Notes: a model not told the origin generated them from the letters alone. A stretch of DNA of 64,000 nucleotides from Arsukibacterium sp. UBA3155 (GCA_002364615.1 DEYP01000016.1:151639-215638); one strand, 5' to 3'; positions 1 to 9,821 are shown, counted from the stretch's first letter. Made by a program: numbers and translations.

Positions 1-1
1 T

Positions 2-310
2 GATTTACTGCTACAGGCAGCGAAATTTCAGCAGACCGGTAACGCCCGGTTAATGGCGGCGTGTTTACTGCGTTTTGCCCTGCATTATATACAACAGCAT
101 TATTCGGTAAAGCTGGCGGCAACGATGACTGAGCAAGAGTGTTTGCGGGCGATTAGCCAGGATACACCCGAGCATATAAGCCTTACCATGGCCCGGCTTA
201 TTGATTTATGGATAGCGATTGCCTGGGGGCATCAGCAGTTGACGCTTGATAATCTCGGTGTCATTTTGCAGCAGCTTAGTGTCTGGCCACAGGAGCAAAG
301 CCCTCGATGA
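2..310 (+). CDS. DUF4129 domain-containing protein (C-terminal fragment)
   Basis: An open frame enters from the left edge and ends at the TGA at 308-310. The visible ~102 residues are helical and match the C-terminal style of DUF4129 proteins: a run LLLQAAKFQQTGNARLMAA, a leucine-rich helix, then a TMTEQECLRAI segment resembling the usual 'TNREYLR' part. The stop overlaps the next gene's ATG (ATGA), so it is translationally coupled to the DUF4350-MoxR-DUF58 genes, a context in which DUF4129 membrane proteins are typical. The methionine at 53 is internal, not a start; the true N terminus lies outside the window. Function is unknown for the family. Confidence 0.6.
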   Translation, partial: DLLLQAAKFQQTGNARLMAACLLRFALHYIQQHYSVKLAATMTEQECLRAISQDTPEHISLTMARLIDLWIAIAWGHQQLTLDNLGVILQQLSVWPQEQSPR

Positions 311-1464
311 AAAAATGGGTTCTGGCTGGTGCTGCTGCCTTGCTGGTGTTTATTATCTGGCGTGTTAGTCAGGGGCAATGGCAACAGATTACTGAAGAGA
401 GTGGCCTGAGCAGAGAGGCTGTCAGTCAACCTTGGTTTGCCACTGCACAGCTATTACAACAATACGAAGGTTCCTTGGCTGAGATTTCTGATAGCACTCA
501 GTTGCGACACCTGCTGAAGTCGGCGCCGGCATCTGAACGTATCATCGTTATCAACGAAAATCTGCTGCGTTTTGAGCCCGAGTTAGCCGAACCTTTGCTG
601 GCATGGACCCGCTCTGGTGGACATCTTGTGTATCAGTTATCTGCCCAAAACCGTAAACAGCTTGCCAATAACCGCCTGCTTGCTGCTTTTGCTATTGAGA
701 TTTCACTGGCAGAAAGTGAGGTGCAACAGTACTGGCACCGTTTCGTCAGATCGACATTCGTTGAGGCCACCGCTGAGTTTGTGCAAGGTGTGCTGAACGT
801 GGCAGTGATGCCAGATTACCGCATTGAACACTGTGACAATCCGCTGATGACTATTATCGGCCAGGAGCAGGGGCAGCACGATGGTTATGTCGCGTGCCAG
901 TTTGCTTCAGACAGTGGCAAAGTCACGTTCACCAGCCAGACGGTATTTATGCAAAATAGCTTGTTGGATAAAGCTGATAATGCCTTGCTTACTCTCTCGC
1001 TGATTGGCAACGCCAGCCAGATGCATGTGATGCGGGATCCCGGTACATTACTGTGGTTTCAGCGGCTGTGGTATTGGAACTGGCCGGCTTGGTTATTATT
1101 GTTGCTGACATTCTCTTTGTTAATCTGGCGAGTTGTTCAGCGTCTTTCACCCCCTGAGCAGTTACTCACTACCCGGGATAATGTTTTTGAACATCATCTT
1201 TATGCCTGTGGTAATTTTCTGGATAAACGAATGCCAGATGAATGGCTTAAGCAGCTATTGATGCAGGATATTCTGACGATTTGTGATCGGCGTTATCCCG
1301 GGTTTTCACGGTTAGCACAGCACGATCAGCAGCAGTTAATCGCAAACTGGTGTGGGCTGTCATCGGCGCAACTTAATCATTTTTTTACTCAGCCCTGGCC
1401 GGCCAGAGCCGTCGATCTTGCTGAGTATATCGGGTTCTGGCAAAAAATAAGGAAAGCAATATGA
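307..1464 (+). CDS. DUF4350 domain-containing membrane protein
   Basis: This is a 385-residue protein with an N-terminal membrane anchor (residues ~4-18) and a second membrane segment near residues ~256-276 (WPAWLLLLLTFSLLIW). Between them lies a soluble domain containing a 'ENLLRFEPELAEPLLAWTRSGGHLVY' type strand-helix pattern, as in DUF4350 proteins where it resembles a degenerate glutamine-amidotransferase-like fold. A cytoplasmic helical tail follows. It starts by ATGA overlap with the DUF4129 gene and its own TGA overlaps the MoxR ATG, so the four genes form one tight operon. Its role is presumably as a membrane partner of the MoxR ATPase; the biochemical activity is unknown. Confidence 0.7.
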   Translation: MKKWVLAGAAALLVFIIWRVSQGQWQQITEESGLSREAVSQPWFATAQLLQQYEGSLAEISDSTQLRHLLKSAPASERIIVINENLLRFEPELAEPLLAWTRSGGHLVYQLSAQNRKQLANNRLLAAFAIEISLAESEVQQYWHRFVRSTFVEATAEFVQGVLNVAVMPDYRIEHCDNPLMTIIGQEQGQHDGYVACQFASDSGKVTFTSQTVFMQNSLLDKADNALLTLSLIGNASQMHVMRDPGTLLWFQRLWYWNWPAWLLLLLTFSLLIWRVVQRLSPPEQLLTTRDNVFEHHLYACGNFLDKRMPDEWLKQLLMQDILTICDRRYPGFSRLAQHDQQQLIANWCGLSSAQLNHFFTQPWPARAVDLAEYIGFWQKIRKAI

Positions 1465-2435
1465 CAGAGTTAGGTGTGCAGCAGACTGAGCAAATTCGTC
1501 AAACCATCTCGGCAATAAGACAGAATATTCAGCAAGTTCTGGTAGGGCAGCATGAGATTGTAGACGATGTGATTGCTGTACTGCTCGCGGGTGGTCACGT
1601 ACTACTTGAAGGGGTGCCTGGCCTTGGCAAAACCTTATTGGTAAGGGCCTTAGCACGTTCTGTGGATGTTGAATTCAGCAGGATCCAATTTACACCCGAT
1701 TTGATGCCATCCGATGTGGTAGGGCATAGCCTCTATAATATGGGCAAGGGCGAATTTGAACTGAAAAAAGGACCAGCCTATACCAATATTCTGCTGGCCG
1801 ACGAAATTAACCGTGCACCGGCAAAAACACAGTCAGCTTTGCTGGAAGTGATGCAGGAGCTGCAAATTACCATTGATGGCACCAGCATGAAGCTGCAGGG
1901 CCCATTTATGGTAATGGCTACCCAGAACCCGCTTGATCAGGAGGGGACTTATCCACTGCCTGAAGCCGAGTTAGACCGTTTTATGGTGAAACTAAAGTTG
2001 GGATACCCCAGTCTTGAACATGAATTGCATTTGCTGCTACTGAATACTGCCGGTGAATCTAATGAATCACAGGTTAGTGGATTAAAAACCGTGATTACCC
2101 GCGACCAGCTAATGACAATGCGCAACCAGGCCACTCAGGTTCTGGTGGATGAAAAGCTCTACATGTACGCGCTGGATATCGTCAGAAAAACCAGAAGCTG
2201 GCCTGGTGTGCTCCATGGGGCAGGGGTCAGGGCCAGTATCAATATGATCAAACTGGCCAAGGTCAGAGCGCTGATGAATGGACGGGAGTTTGTAATACCG
2301 GATGACTTAAAACTGTCTGCAAAACCTATTTTACGTCATCGGATCATTTTATCTGCAGAAGCAGAGTTAGAAGGCACCAATGAAGACGATATTATCAGCG
2401 CTATCCTGATGAAGACTGAAGTACCCCGCGAATGA
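1461..2435 (+). CDS. MoxR-family AAA+ ATPase
   Basis: A 324-residue AAA+ ATPase of the MoxR group. Walker A is GVPGLGKT at residues 51-58, Walker B is ILLADEINR at about 110-117, and the sensor-1 region reads MVMATQNPLDQEGTYPLPEAE, typical of MoxR. The C-terminal lid contains the VRASINMIKLAKVRALMNGR helix. MoxR proteins act as chaperone-like ATPases that mature or assemble partner complexes, generally with VWA or DUF58 proteins encoded next door; here DUF58 follows with a 4-base overlap. The start at 1461 is fixed by the ATGA overlap and an upstream AAGGAAAG ribosome site. Confidence 0.93.
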   Translation: MTELGVQQTEQIRQTISAIRQNIQQVLVGQHEIVDDVIAVLLAGGHVLLEGVPGLGKTLLVRALARSVDVEFSRIQFTPDLMPSDVVGHSLYNMGKGEFELKKGPAYTNILLADEINRAPAKTQSALLEVMQELQITIDGTSMKLQGPFMVMATQNPLDQEGTYPLPEAELDRFMVKLKLGYPSLEHELHLLLLNTAGESNESQVSGLKTVITRDQLMTMRNQATQVLVDEKLYMYALDIVRKTRSWPGVLHGAGVRASINMIKLAKVRALMNGREFVIPDDLKLSAKPILRHRIILSAEAELEGTNEDDIISAILMKTEVPRE

Positions 2436-3763
2436 AACCGTTAACTATACGTCCGTCAAACCGACTTTTGCTGGCGTTGGCAGCTTTGGTTGTGCTGAGT
2501 ATTGTGCTAAAAATACTTCAGAGTAGCCAGGCGGTACAGCTGGCTACGATAGGCGGACTTTTCGGGTTAATTCTTCTTAAGGGGCGTAGCGACTTTACCC
2601 GGCTCAAACGTTTACCGCCATTAACCGTGCAGCGGGAGTTACCCGACAATCTTAATCTTAACTGCGAATTTACTTATCAGCTGATTATCGAAAACCATAC
2701 TGAGCAAACCCTGTTACTCAGTGCTGCCGAGAGAATGCCAGCGCATTGGTTGCGAGAGCAGCGTCAGTTTAGCAGCCGTTTGGCGGCAAAAGAAAAACTG
2801 AAGTTTACTTATCAGGTGAAACCCAGCCGGCGCGGTCTGGTTGAGCTCTCAGGTACCGATTTTCGCTTACAGCTTCCCGGTGGCTTTTGGCAGAGCAGAT
2901 ACCATGTTTCGGCACAACACCAGGTAAAGGTGTATCCTGATTTTTCGGTACTAATGAAATCCCCGGGACTCAGTGGTGTTGGTAATTTACCGGTGCCTGG
3001 GATTAAAGTGTTTAATAAGCGGGGTAGCGGCACCGAATTCAGGCATCTGCGCGAGTATCGACTGGGAGACAGTCAGAACCAGATTGATTGGCAGGCTTCC
3101 AGCCGGCGTCTGAAACTGATTGCCAGGGAGTTCCAGGAAGAACAAAGTCAGCAGGTTATCGTGATGCTCGACAGTGGCCGCAGAATGCATGTGGAAACGG
3201 AGATTGGCACCCACTTTGATGCCGCGTTAAGTGCTATTTTGCTATTGGCGCATTCGGTACTGAAAAATGGTGACTGGTTTAGCATGCAGTCTTTTGGCGC
3301 GACTGAGCGCTGGTTACCTAATGTCAGAAGTGTCCGGGATATCTCTAAAGTAATGCAGCATTTTTATGATTTATATCCGTCAGATATCAGCCCTGATTAT
3401 CTGGTTGCTGCCAGACAACTTATTTCTAAAAAGCCAAAGCGCGCCTTGGTGTTAATAGTCACCACCTTACAGGATGAAGATTTTTCTGATTTATTACCAG
3501 CAGTTCGCTTGTTGCAGCAACATCATCTGATAGGGGTAATTCATATTGAGAACGAAGCTATTCGCCAACAGTTATCTCATAACATAACAGACAGCATTCA
3601 GGCTAAAAGTTATCTGGGTGCTGTGCAGCTTAACCAACTGTTTCAGCAGAACTGGCAACGACTGCAAAAAGAACATGTGCTTTGTATCAGCAGCAGAGCG
3701 AAGGATTTATTACCACAAAGCCTGAACGCTTACTTACGGGTGAAGCGTTCAGGCATGCTTTAA
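2432..3763 (+). CDS. DUF58 domain-containing protein (MoxR partner)
   Basis: A 443-residue protein with two membrane segments at the N terminus (about 12-28 and 34-50), then a beta-rich region, then the DUF58 signature GTEFRHLREYRLGD followed by QNQIDWQASSRR around residues 200-225. The C-terminal part has a VWA-like fold (VIVMLDSGRRM). DUF58 proteins accompany MoxR ATPases and are thought to be their membrane-anchored clients or adaptors. The ATGA overlap with moxR supports coupled translation. The 3' end of the coding region contains a 12-bp perfect inverted repeat (3720-3754), and the gene converges on the DUF4234 gene with only two bases between the stops. Confidence 0.88.
   Translation: MKPLTIRPSNRLLLALAALVVLSIVLKILQSSQAVQLATIGGLFGLILLKGRSDFTRLKRLPPLTVQRELPDNLNLNCEFTYQLIIENHTEQTLLLSAAERMPAHWLREQRQFSSRLAAKEKLKFTYQVKPSRRGLVELSGTDFRLQLPGGFWQSRYHVSAQHQVKVYPDFSVLMKSPGLSGVGNLPVPGIKVFNKRGSGTEFRHLREYRLGDSQNQIDWQASSRRLKLIAREFQEEQSQQVIVMLDSGRRMHVETEIGTHFDAALSAILLLAHSVLKNGDWFSMQSFGATERWLPNVRSVRDISKVMQHFYDLYPSDISPDYLVAARQLISKKPKRALVLIVTTLQDEDFSDLLPAVRLLQQHHLIGVIHIENEAIRQQLSHNITDSIQAKSYLGAVQLNQLFQQNWQRLQKEHVLCISSRAKDLLPQSLNAYLRVKRSGML
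3720..3754. terminator. Inverted repeat inside the 3' end of the DUF58 gene
   Basis: GCCTGAACGCTT at 3720-3731 is perfectly complementary to AAGCGTTCAGGC at 3743-3754 with an 11-base loop. It lies in the last 15 codons of the DUF58 gene, two dozen bases before a convergent gene stop. There is no clean T tract after it on the plus strand (ATGCTTTAAG), so it may be a bidirectional transcription or decay barrier rather than a classical terminator. Confidence 0.5.
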
Positions 3764-3765
3764 GA

Positions 3766-4254
3766 CTAACGGTTACTGGTGGTATCTATCGCTTCATTAA
3801 TTTTGTATTGCAAATAAATGCTGCTAAAAAAGAACGTCAGGATAGGGCCGGTACGAACATGGTGGCCTTCTTCAATAAAGACATCATGCAGTCGGTTTCT
3901 GATGGTAAACGCAGTAATCAGATATAAAACCCAGTAAGCAATACTAAGGCTATTTTCAATAACGGCATATTCTTCGCCAGAAAACCCGGCGACAAAACCC
4001 AGCGCAAAACTGCCCAGTAATACTGCCACCAGCACATAAATTAATTCCAGGGCAATGGGTCTGCTTTGGATCTGATTTAAGGTGCTGGCACGAGAGTAGA
4101 GCCACCATAACGGGTAAATACCCAGTGTAACGATATTAAGTAAAAATACCCACCAGGCCGAGAATCGGGGAAGTTGCTTTAACTTGCCATTGTTTAACGG
4201 CGCATTCAAATTTGCCGTTGGCGCGGTATAAGGGTTGGAAACTGCATCACTCAT
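3766..4254 (-). CDS. DUF4234-like small membrane protein
   Basis: A 162-residue protein with a Pro/Asn-rich cytoplasmic N terminus (SNPYTAPTANL, a common lead of YckC/DUF4234-type proteins) followed by about four hydrophobic segments. The first contains VTLGIYPLWWLYSRA, close to the 'TFGIYGLYWLY' hallmark of DUF4234. The polar C-terminal end RLHDVFIEEGHHVRTG is followed by FFFSSIYLQYKINEA. It stands alone, converges on the DUF58 gene, and function is unknown. The start at 4254 is preceded by AAAAGGAT. Confidence 0.6.
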   Translation of the reverse strand: MSDAVSNPYTAPTANLNAPLNNGKLKQLPRFSAWWVFLLNIVTLGIYPLWWLYSRASTLNQIQSRPIALELIYVLVAVLLGSFALGFVAGFSGEEYAVIENSLSIAYWVLYLITAFTIRNRLHDVFIEEGHHVRTGPILTFFFSSIYLQYKINEAIDTTSNR

Positions 4255-4358
4255 TTAACATCCTTTTATTTTTTTGTTAAGAATGAGGATTTTAATGATA
4301 ACGAAGAAAAAGTAAATGCTAAATTTAGAGTAAAAAGGAACAATATTGGCGGAGGAAA

Positions 4359-4400
4359 TAAAAAAAACTACCAGCCTCAATGTGGCATAAGGCGGGTAGT
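4359..4400 (-). terminator. Intrinsic terminator of the liu-sco operon
   Basis: Read on the minus strand, ACTACC-C-GCCTT pairs with AGGC-T-GGTAGT around a ~11-base loop and is followed directly by a run of eight T residues. It starts about 20 bases beyond the scoB stop, so it ends the leucine-degradation operon. Confidence 0.85.
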
Positions 4401-4420
4401 GCTATAGGTGGAAATAAGCT

Positions 4421-5080
4421 TTAGTTAAATACCATCTCTGGTATGTCGCCATTAACCACCAGCTTGCCGGCTGTTTTCTGCTGAATTTCTTCAACAGTTA
4501 TTCCCGGCGCGCGCTCTAACAGGTGGAAAGCGCCGTTGCGCACCTCCAGTACGGCTAAATCGGTAACGATTTTTTTTACACAGCCAACGCCGGTTAACGG
4601 CAGCGTGCAGCCTTCCAGCAGTTTACTGTTGCCGTATTTATCGGCGTGGGTCATGGTAACCACGATATTCATGGCACCGGCGACTAAATCCATAGCACCG
4701 CCCATGCCTTTAACCAGTTTTCCGGGGATCATCCAGCTGGCGATATTACCGTTCTGGTCCACTTCAAAGGCGCCCAGTACGGTTAAATCAACATGACCGC
4801 CACGGATCATGGCAAAGCTTTCTGCTGAGCTGAATATAGCCGCGCCTTTAATAGCGGTGACCGTTTCTTTGCCGGCGTTAATCATATCGGCGTCAAGCTC
4901 TGCTTCAGTCGGGTAGGGGCCCATACCCAGCAAGCCGTTTTCAGACTGCAGCATCACTTCAATGCCCTCTGGCACATAATTGGCTACCAGAGTCGGAATA
5001 CCAATACCCAGGTTAACGTAGTAACCGTCTTGCAGCTCTTGCGCTACGCGCATTGCTACCTGTTCACGAGATAAAGCCAT
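4421..5080 (-). CDS. scoB: 3-oxoacid CoA-transferase subunit B
   Basis: A 219-residue beta subunit of succinyl-CoA:3-ketoacid (acetoacetate) CoA-transferase. The catalytic glutamate motif is SENGLLGMGP with Glu at about residue 47; NLGIGIPT and GGAMDLVAGA are also typical. It moves CoA from succinyl-CoA to the acetoacetate released by HMG-CoA lyase. The start MALSREQ at 5080 is chosen over an upstream in-frame ATG because GGAGGCAACC sits just before it and the longer form would run into scoA. It is the last gene of the liu operon, 10 bases after scoA. Confidence 0.93.
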   Translation of the reverse strand: MALSREQVAMRVAQELQDGYYVNLGIGIPTLVANYVPEGIEVMLQSENGLLGMGPYPTEAELDADMINAGKETVTAIKGAAIFSSAESFAMIRGGHVDLTVLGAFEVDQNGNIASWMIPGKLVKGMGGAMDLVAGAMNIVVTMTHADKYGNSKLLEGCTLPLTGVGCVKKIVTDLAVLEVRNGAFHLLERAPGITVEEIQQKTAGKLVVNGDIPEMVFN

Positions 5081-5090
5081 GGTTGCCTCC

Positions 5091-5792
5091 TTAACCTTGC
5101 CGCACCATACGACGTTCGATGCGTTTTTCAAAGCTGCCTTTGATTACGCGCTGCACGTAAATACCTGGGGTATGAATTTGCGACGGTTCCAGCTCACCCG
5201 GCTCAACAATTTCTTCCACTTCGGCCACGGTAATTTTACCAGCGGTAGCCGCCATCGGATTGAAGTTCATCGAGGTGTGACGGAACATCAGGTTACCGTA
5301 GCGGTCGGCTTTCCAGGCGCGCACTATGGCAAAATCACCGGTAATGGCAGGTTCTAATACGTAATGCCGACCATCAATTTCGCGGGTTTCTTTGCCTTCA
5401 GCAACGGGGGTGCCATAACCGGTAGCGGTGAAAAAGGCCGGAATACCGGCGCCGCCAGCACGCATTTTTTCTGCCAGGGTACCCTGCGGAGTAAGCTCTA
5501 CTTCGAGCTCGCCACTTAGCAGTTGTTTTTCAAACAGGGCGTTTTCACCAACATAAGAGGCGACCATTTTTTTGATTTGGCGGTCTTCCAGTAAAATACC
5601 CAAACCAAAACCATCGACACCACAGTTATTGGATACCACGGTTAAATCGGTGGTAGCCATTTTTTTAATCTGGGCAATTAATCCTTCCGGAATACCGCAT
5701 AAGCCAAAGCCACCGGCAATAACGGTCATGCCGTCTTGCAAGCCGGCCATGGCGTCTTCGTAACTATGTACGACTTTATTAAACCCTGCCAT
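5091..5792 (-). CDS. scoA: 3-oxoacid CoA-transferase subunit A
   Basis: A 233-residue alpha subunit of the acetoacetate CoA-transferase. The N terminus has the family's [16 protein letters not shown] glycine-rich loop (residues ~25-40), followed by [12 protein letters not shown], and [17 protein letters not shown] near residue 112. It pairs with scoB directly downstream. Upstream it is separated from liuE by a 320-base gap filled with a stem-loop repeat. The start has AGAGGACAAC before the ATG. It completes leucine breakdown by activating acetoacetate to acetoacetyl-CoA. Confidence 0.93.
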   Translation of the reverse strand: MAGFNKVVHSYEDAMAGLQDGMTVIAGGFGLCGIPEGLIAQIKKMATTDLTVVSNNCGVDGFGLGILLEDRQIKKMVASYVGENALFEKQLLSGELEVELTPQGTLAEKMRAGGAGIPAFFTATGYGTPVAEGKETREIDGRHYVLEPAITGDFAIVRAWKADRYGNLMFRHTSMNFNPMAATAGKITVAEVEEIVEPGELEPSQIHTPGIYVQRVIKGSFEKRIERRMVRQG

Positions 5793-5845
5793 TTGTTGTC
5801 CTCTGTTCTTTGCTGAACTTTATTTTAGAGCCGTTCTTCGATTCC

Positions 5846-6079
5846 GCTGCTGCTACGTGTATTTTTGTCTGCGACACGCCGTGAACCCCTCCCTGGGGGC
5901 TCGTTTCCGCCCGTCCAGGGCTTCAACGGTCTCAGAAAAAATCACATCCGCATCAGCTTACTTCAAAGTAAAGGGAAGCGCGCTGTACACTTTGGCCGGA
6001 ACCGTGTTTTTCATGGATGAAAAACAGGAGCCCCCATGGATGGGTTTACGGCGTGTTTCGGCAAAGTTGTACGGAGTGC
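5846..6079. repeat. Stem-loop repeat family 1, locus A (two opposed cores)
   Basis: This fills the scoA-liuE gap (5793-6115), which has no gene. Core A1 (5846-5957): a left arm with GTATTTTTGTCTGCGAC and a right arm reading CTCAGAAAAAATCACATCC are complementary around a core GACACGCCGT, CCCCTCCCTGGGGG, CGTCCAGGG, CAACGGTC. Core A2 (5978-6079) is the same element in the other orientation: TGTACACTTTGGCCG pairs with CGGCAAAGTTGTACGG, enclosing TTTTTCATGGATGAAAAA and CCCCATGGATGGG. The arms of A1 and A2 differ in sequence but each pair internally. It lies inside the liu operon and would be transcribed. A translated frame here is repeat-derived, not a gene. Confidence 0.85.
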
Positions 6080-6115
6080 TTACCGTGTCCGAAGAACCTT
6101 ATTTGCTGCTGTTAA

Positions 6116-7030
6116 CTAATCACCAGTTTGCGTGCACTTCGCCTTAAGTGCCAATCCTACTTTAGAACTAGGTTGCTTCCCAAGCTTGCCAGTAATAAAC
6201 CAGCCGGCTTCTGCCAGCGCCGCTAAATCAATGCCGTGCTCAATACCCAGGCCATTTAATAAGTACACCACATCTTCGGTGGCCACATTGCCCGAAGCAC
6301 CAGCAGCATAAGGGCAGCCGCCTAAACCGGCCACAGCGCTATCAATAATGCTAATGCCACGATTAAGCGCCACGTAAATATTAGTCAGGGCCTGGCCGTA
6401 GGTGTCATGAAAATGTACAGCTAATTTTTCAGCAGGTACCATCGATAGCACCGCATCCAGCATGGCGTTCACTTTTGTCGGGGTGCCAACACCAATAGTA
6501 TCGCCCAGAGATATCTCATAGCAGCCCATTTCCAGCAGGGCTTTAGCAACCAGGGCAACCTCGGTCGGTGCCACATCGCCCTGATACGGACAACCGACCA
6601 CACAAGACACATAACCACGTACTTTAATGCCATCAGCTTTCGCCGCCTCAACGACCGGCGCAAAGCGCTCCAGGCTTTCACTGATAGAGCAGTTAATGTT
6701 TTTCTGGCTAAACGCTTCTGATGCTGCGCCAAAAATAGCGACTTCGGTGGCACCTGCGGCTTTTGCTGCTTCATAGCCTTTTAAATTAGGGGTCAGCGCC
6801 GCATAAGTCACGCCAGCTTTGCGGGTAATACCGGCAAATACCTCTGCAGAGTCGGCCATTTGCGGTACCCACTTAGGTGAAACAAAAGCGCCACTTTCAA
6901 TGTAACTGTGCCCAGCGGCGCTTAGCATGTCGATTAAAGCAATCTTATCGGTGCTGCTAACACTTTGCTCGTTTTGCAGGCCATCACGCGGGCCTACTTC
7001 CACTATACGGACACGTGCTGGTAAGCTCAT
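6116..7030 (-). CDS. liuE: Hydroxymethylglutaryl-CoA lyase
   Basis: A 304-residue HMG-CoA lyase (also called MvaB), which splits 3-hydroxy-3-methylglutaryl-CoA into acetyl-CoA and acetoacetate, the last C-C cleavage of leucine degradation. Visible hallmarks: [11 protein letters not shown] at residues 11-21 (metal-binding Asp), HFHDT at 206-210 with the two histidine ligands, and the active-site loop [16 protein letters not shown] with catalytic Cys at 239. Length is normal for bacterial enzymes. The start overlaps the liuD stop by four bases (ATGA), so translation is coupled. Confidence 0.96.
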   Translation of the reverse strand: MSLPARVRIVEVGPRDGLQNEQSVSSTDKIALIDMLSAAGHSYIESGAFVSPKWVPQMADSAEVFAGITRKAGVTYAALTPNLKGYEAAKAAGATEVAIFGAASEAFSQKNINCSISESLERFAPVVEAAKADGIKVRGYVSCVVGCPYQGDVAPTEVALVAKALLEMGCYEISLGDTIGVGTPTKVNAMLDAVLSMVPAEKLAVHFHDTYGQALTNIYVALNRGISIIDSAVAGLGGCPYAAGASGNVATEDVVYLLNGLGIEHGIDLAALAEAGWFITGKLGKQPSSKVGLALKAKCTQTGD

Positions 7031-9012
7031 GCTTCCTCCGGACTAAAATCGACCAGTTCGGCACCATCTTTTACCAGGTCGCCAGCTGCATAAAACACCT
7101 CATTTACCACGCCGTCTTTGGGGGCTTTAATGCTGTATTCCATTTTCATCGCTTCCATAATAACCAGCGTATCACCGGCTTTTACATTAGCGCCGGCTTT
7201 GGTCATTATCGCCACAATAGTACCGTTCATTGGCGCAGTTAAACTGCCGGCATGCTCGCTGCCATCCAGCTCCGGAGTGACTTCAGTGCGATAAATAAAG
7301 TCATATCGATGATGTTTAATAAAGACACTGATGGTGTCCTGATAACGGCTGACCCGCACCTTGGTTTTATGATCGCCCAAGGTCGCGCTTAACTCATCGC
7401 CATTTAGATCCGCCAGACAGCAAATTTGCTGGCCTTGCAGTTCAATTACATAATGCTGTTGTTGCTCGCGTATCGTCAATTGCTCAGCGTTATCACCGTG
7501 CAGTAAATTAAGAATAACGGTCGGTGTTTCATTTAAACGCCAGCCATGGCTGTATTGCCAGGGACTCGGGCTGGTGTTACTGGGCCGTGGTGCTTTTTGC
7601 TGCTCCATAATAAATAGCGCGGCTAGCACGAGTGCCTGATTATTCTCGCTGTTGGCCGGGGCGAATAAGGTTGCCTGATGCTGGTTGATAAAGTTGGTAT
7701 CTAACTCGGCTGCTTTAAAGGCCGGGTGCTCTGTTAAGCTGGTTAAAAAGCTTAAATTGGTGGTCACGCCGGCGATCCGGTAATCGTCCAGCGCACGCAG
7801 CATTCTGGCGATAGCGCGGTCACGGCTTTCGTCCCAGACAATAAGCTTGGCAATCATTGGGTCATAAAAAGGCGATACTTCGTCATTCTCTACTACGCCG
7901 GTATCCACCCGCACATTGCGGCTCTGTTCTGGCTGACGTAAATAAGTCAGCTTGCCGGTGGCAGGCATAAAATCGTTATCCGGATCTTCGGCATAGACCC
8001 GCACTTCAATGGCATGGCCATCAATTTGTACTTCGTGCTGACTAAGGGGCAATTTTTCGCCAGCCGCCACTAACAGCTGCCATTTAACCAAGTCCTGGCC
8101 GGTGATCATTTCCGTAACCGGGTGTTCTACCTGCAGTCGGGTGTTCATTTCCATAAAATAGAACGAGCCGTCTTCGTCAAATAAGAACTCTACTGTTCCT
8201 GCACCACGATAATCTATGGCTTTTGCGGCTTTTACTGCAGCTTCACCCATCGCTTTACGCTGTTCTGCGCTGAAATTTGGTGCCGGGGCTTCTTCAATGA
8301 CTTTCTGATGCCGGCGCTGAATAGAGCAATCGCGCTCGGCTAAATACACTGCGTTGCCGTGATTATCACAAAACACCTGAATTTCGATATGACGCGGCTT
8401 GGTTAAATAGCGCTCAACCAGCATTTTGTCATTACCAAAACCAGCTTTCGCTTCGCGCCGGGCACTGGCTAAGGCATCGGCAAACTCTTCTTTTGTCCAG
8501 ACCACCCGCATGCCTTTGCCACCACCACCATAGGCGGCTTTTAACAGCTGCGGATAACCAATATTGGCAGACTCTTTTGCCAGCAGGTCGTCTGATTGAT
8601 CATCACCATGGTAGCCCGGCACTAACGGCACGCCGGCGTCAGCCATAATTTTTTTGGCGGCGCTTTTTGAGCCCATGGCGGTAATCGCACCAACTGGTGG
8701 GCCGATAAACACCACACCAGCATCCGAACAGGCTTTGGCGAAATCTTCATTTTCCGATAAAAACCCATAGCCCGGATGAATGGCCTCAGCACCACTTTGC
8801 TTGGCAATGTCGATTATTTTATCGCTACGCAAGTAAGAGTCTTTACTGGGCGCCGGGCCAAGCAAATAGGCTTCGTCTGCCATGCGGACATGGCGGGCAT
8901 TGGCATCGGCTTCGGAATATACTGCCACGCAGCGAATGCCCAGCTTATGAGCCGTGTCGATAACCCGACAGGCAATTTCGCCACGGTTAGCGATTAATAT
9001 TTTGCGAAACAT
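7027..9012 (-). CDS. liuD: Methylcrotonyl-CoA carboxylase, biotin-containing alpha subunit
   Basis: A 661-residue biotin carboxylase / biotin carboxyl carrier fusion. Residues 1-445 carry the biotin carboxylase domains ([16 protein letters not shown] at the start, [13 protein letters not shown] glycine-rich ATP loop, [14 protein letters not shown]). The C-terminal carrier domain has [11 protein letters not shown] with biotinyl Lys at about 623. Together with LiuB it carboxylates 3-methylcrotonyl-CoA to 3-methylglutaconyl-CoA. Its position between liuC and liuE identifies the substrate class, since close homologues act on propionyl- or geranyl-CoA. Three bases separate it from liuC. Confidence 0.95.
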   Translation of the reverse strand: MFRKILIANRGEIACRVIDTAHKLGIRCVAVYSEADANARHVRMADEAYLLGPAPSKDSYLRSDKIIDIAKQSGAEAIHPGYGFLSENEDFAKACSDAGVVFIGPPVGAITAMGSKSAAKKIMADAGVPLVPGYHGDDQSDDLLAKESANIGYPQLLKAAYGGGGKGMRVVWTKEEFADALASARREAKAGFGNDKMLVERYLTKPRHIEIQVFCDNHGNAVYLAERDCSIQRRHQKVIEEAPAPNFSAEQRKAMGEAAVKAAKAIDYRGAGTVEFLFDEDGSFYFMEMNTRLQVEHPVTEMITGQDLVKWQLLVAAGEKLPLSQHEVQIDGHAIEVRVYAEDPDNDFMPATGKLTYLRQPEQSRNVRVDTGVVENDEVSPFYDPMIAKLIVWDESRDRAIARMLRALDDYRIAGVTTNLSFLTSLTEHPAFKAAELDTNFINQHQATLFAPANSENNQALVLAALFIMEQQKAPRPSNTSPSPWQYSHGWRLNETPTVILNLLHGDNAEQLTIREQQQHYVIELQGQQICCLADLNGDELSATLGDHKTKVRVSRYQDTISVFIKHHRYDFIYRTEVTPELDGSEHAGSLTAPMNGTIVAIMTKAGANVKAGDTLVIMEAMKMEYSIKAPKDGVVNEVFYAAGDLVKDGAELVDFSPEEA

Positions 9013-9014
9013 AG

Positions 9015-9821
9015 TTAATTATCCTGTGGCTTAGGCGGTAACCAGTTAGGGCGGCGCTTTTCAAGAAACGCACTCAGGCCTTCCTGGCCTTCATCAGATA
9101 CCCGAATTTCAGCAATTGCCTGAGTAGTATGTGCTACCACATTGTTGCTGATTTTGCGGTTATAAATATTGTGGATCAGTGATTTAGCGGCGCTCATGGC
9201 GGCCGGGCTGTTTTGTAGCAGCTGCTCTGCTAACGCATCAGCTTTTTGCGGCAGCTCAGCTGCACTGACGATTTCGTGCAATAACCCCAGAGATCTGGCA
9301 GTGTCGGCGGTAAAGCGTTCGGCGGTTAAAAAATAACGCCGGCTTTGCCGCTCGCCCAAGGCGCGCATCACGTAGGGGCTGATCACGGCCGGGATCAGGC
9401 CAATTTTCACTTCACTTAAACAGAAGCTGGCGGTATCGCTGGCAATAGCGATATCGCAACACGCTACCAGGCCAACAGCGCCACCAAAAGCGGCACCTTG
9501 CACTAAAGCGAGGGTAGGCTTAGGGAACTTGTCCAGCTTATACATGAGGGTTGCCAACTCGTTGGCGTCGTCCAGATTTTGCGCATAGTCTTTTTCGGCC
9601 ATCGAGCGCATCCAGTTAATATCGGCGCCGGCAGAGAAGTTTTTGCCGTTCGCACTTAGCATAAGCACTTTTACCTGTTCATTGGCTGCGAGGTTGTCCA
9701 GCACCTGGATCAGCTCGGCAATCATCAGATCGTCAAAGGCGTTATGCACCTCTGGCCGGTTGAGTACCAGGTTGGCCACGCCACGCTGGTCGATAGTTAC
9801 TTGGGTGTAAACCTGGTTCAT
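9015..9821 (-). CDS. liuC: Methylglutaconyl-CoA hydratase (enoyl-CoA hydratase family)
   Basis: A 268-residue crotonase-fold protein. The two oxyanion-hole segments are visible: NGKNFSAGADINWM (about 59-72) and QGAAFGGAVGLVACCDIAIA (about 108-127). The place between the two carboxylase subunit genes makes it the hydratase that forms HMG-CoA from 3-methylglutaconyl-CoA. GGAGAGAAA precedes the ATG. It follows a 412-base intergenic region full of stem-loop repeats, after liuB, an unusual interruption for an otherwise very compact operon. Confidence 0.93.
   Translation of the reverse strand: MNQVYTQVTIDQRGVANLVLNRPEVHNAFDDLMIAELIQVLDNLAANEQVKVLMLSANGKNFSAGADINWMRSMAEKDYAQNLDDANELATLMYKLDKFPKPTLALVQGAAFGGAVGLVACCDIAIASDTASFCLSEVKIGLIPAVISPYVMRALGERQSRRYFLTAERFTADTARSLGLLHEIVSAAELPQKADALAEQLLQNSPAAMSAAKSLIHNIYNRKISNNVVAHTTQAIAEIRVSDEGQEGLSAFLEKRRPNWLPPKPQDN

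Noticed and set aside
3682-3927. An 81-residue frame overlapping the DUF58 and DUF4234 ends
   Set aside because: It overlaps two well-supported convergent genes in other frames.
5857-6147. A 96-residue frame in the scoA-liuE gap
   Set aside because: It translates the stem-loop repeat cores; the same peptide is seen at other repeat loci and there is no ribosome site.
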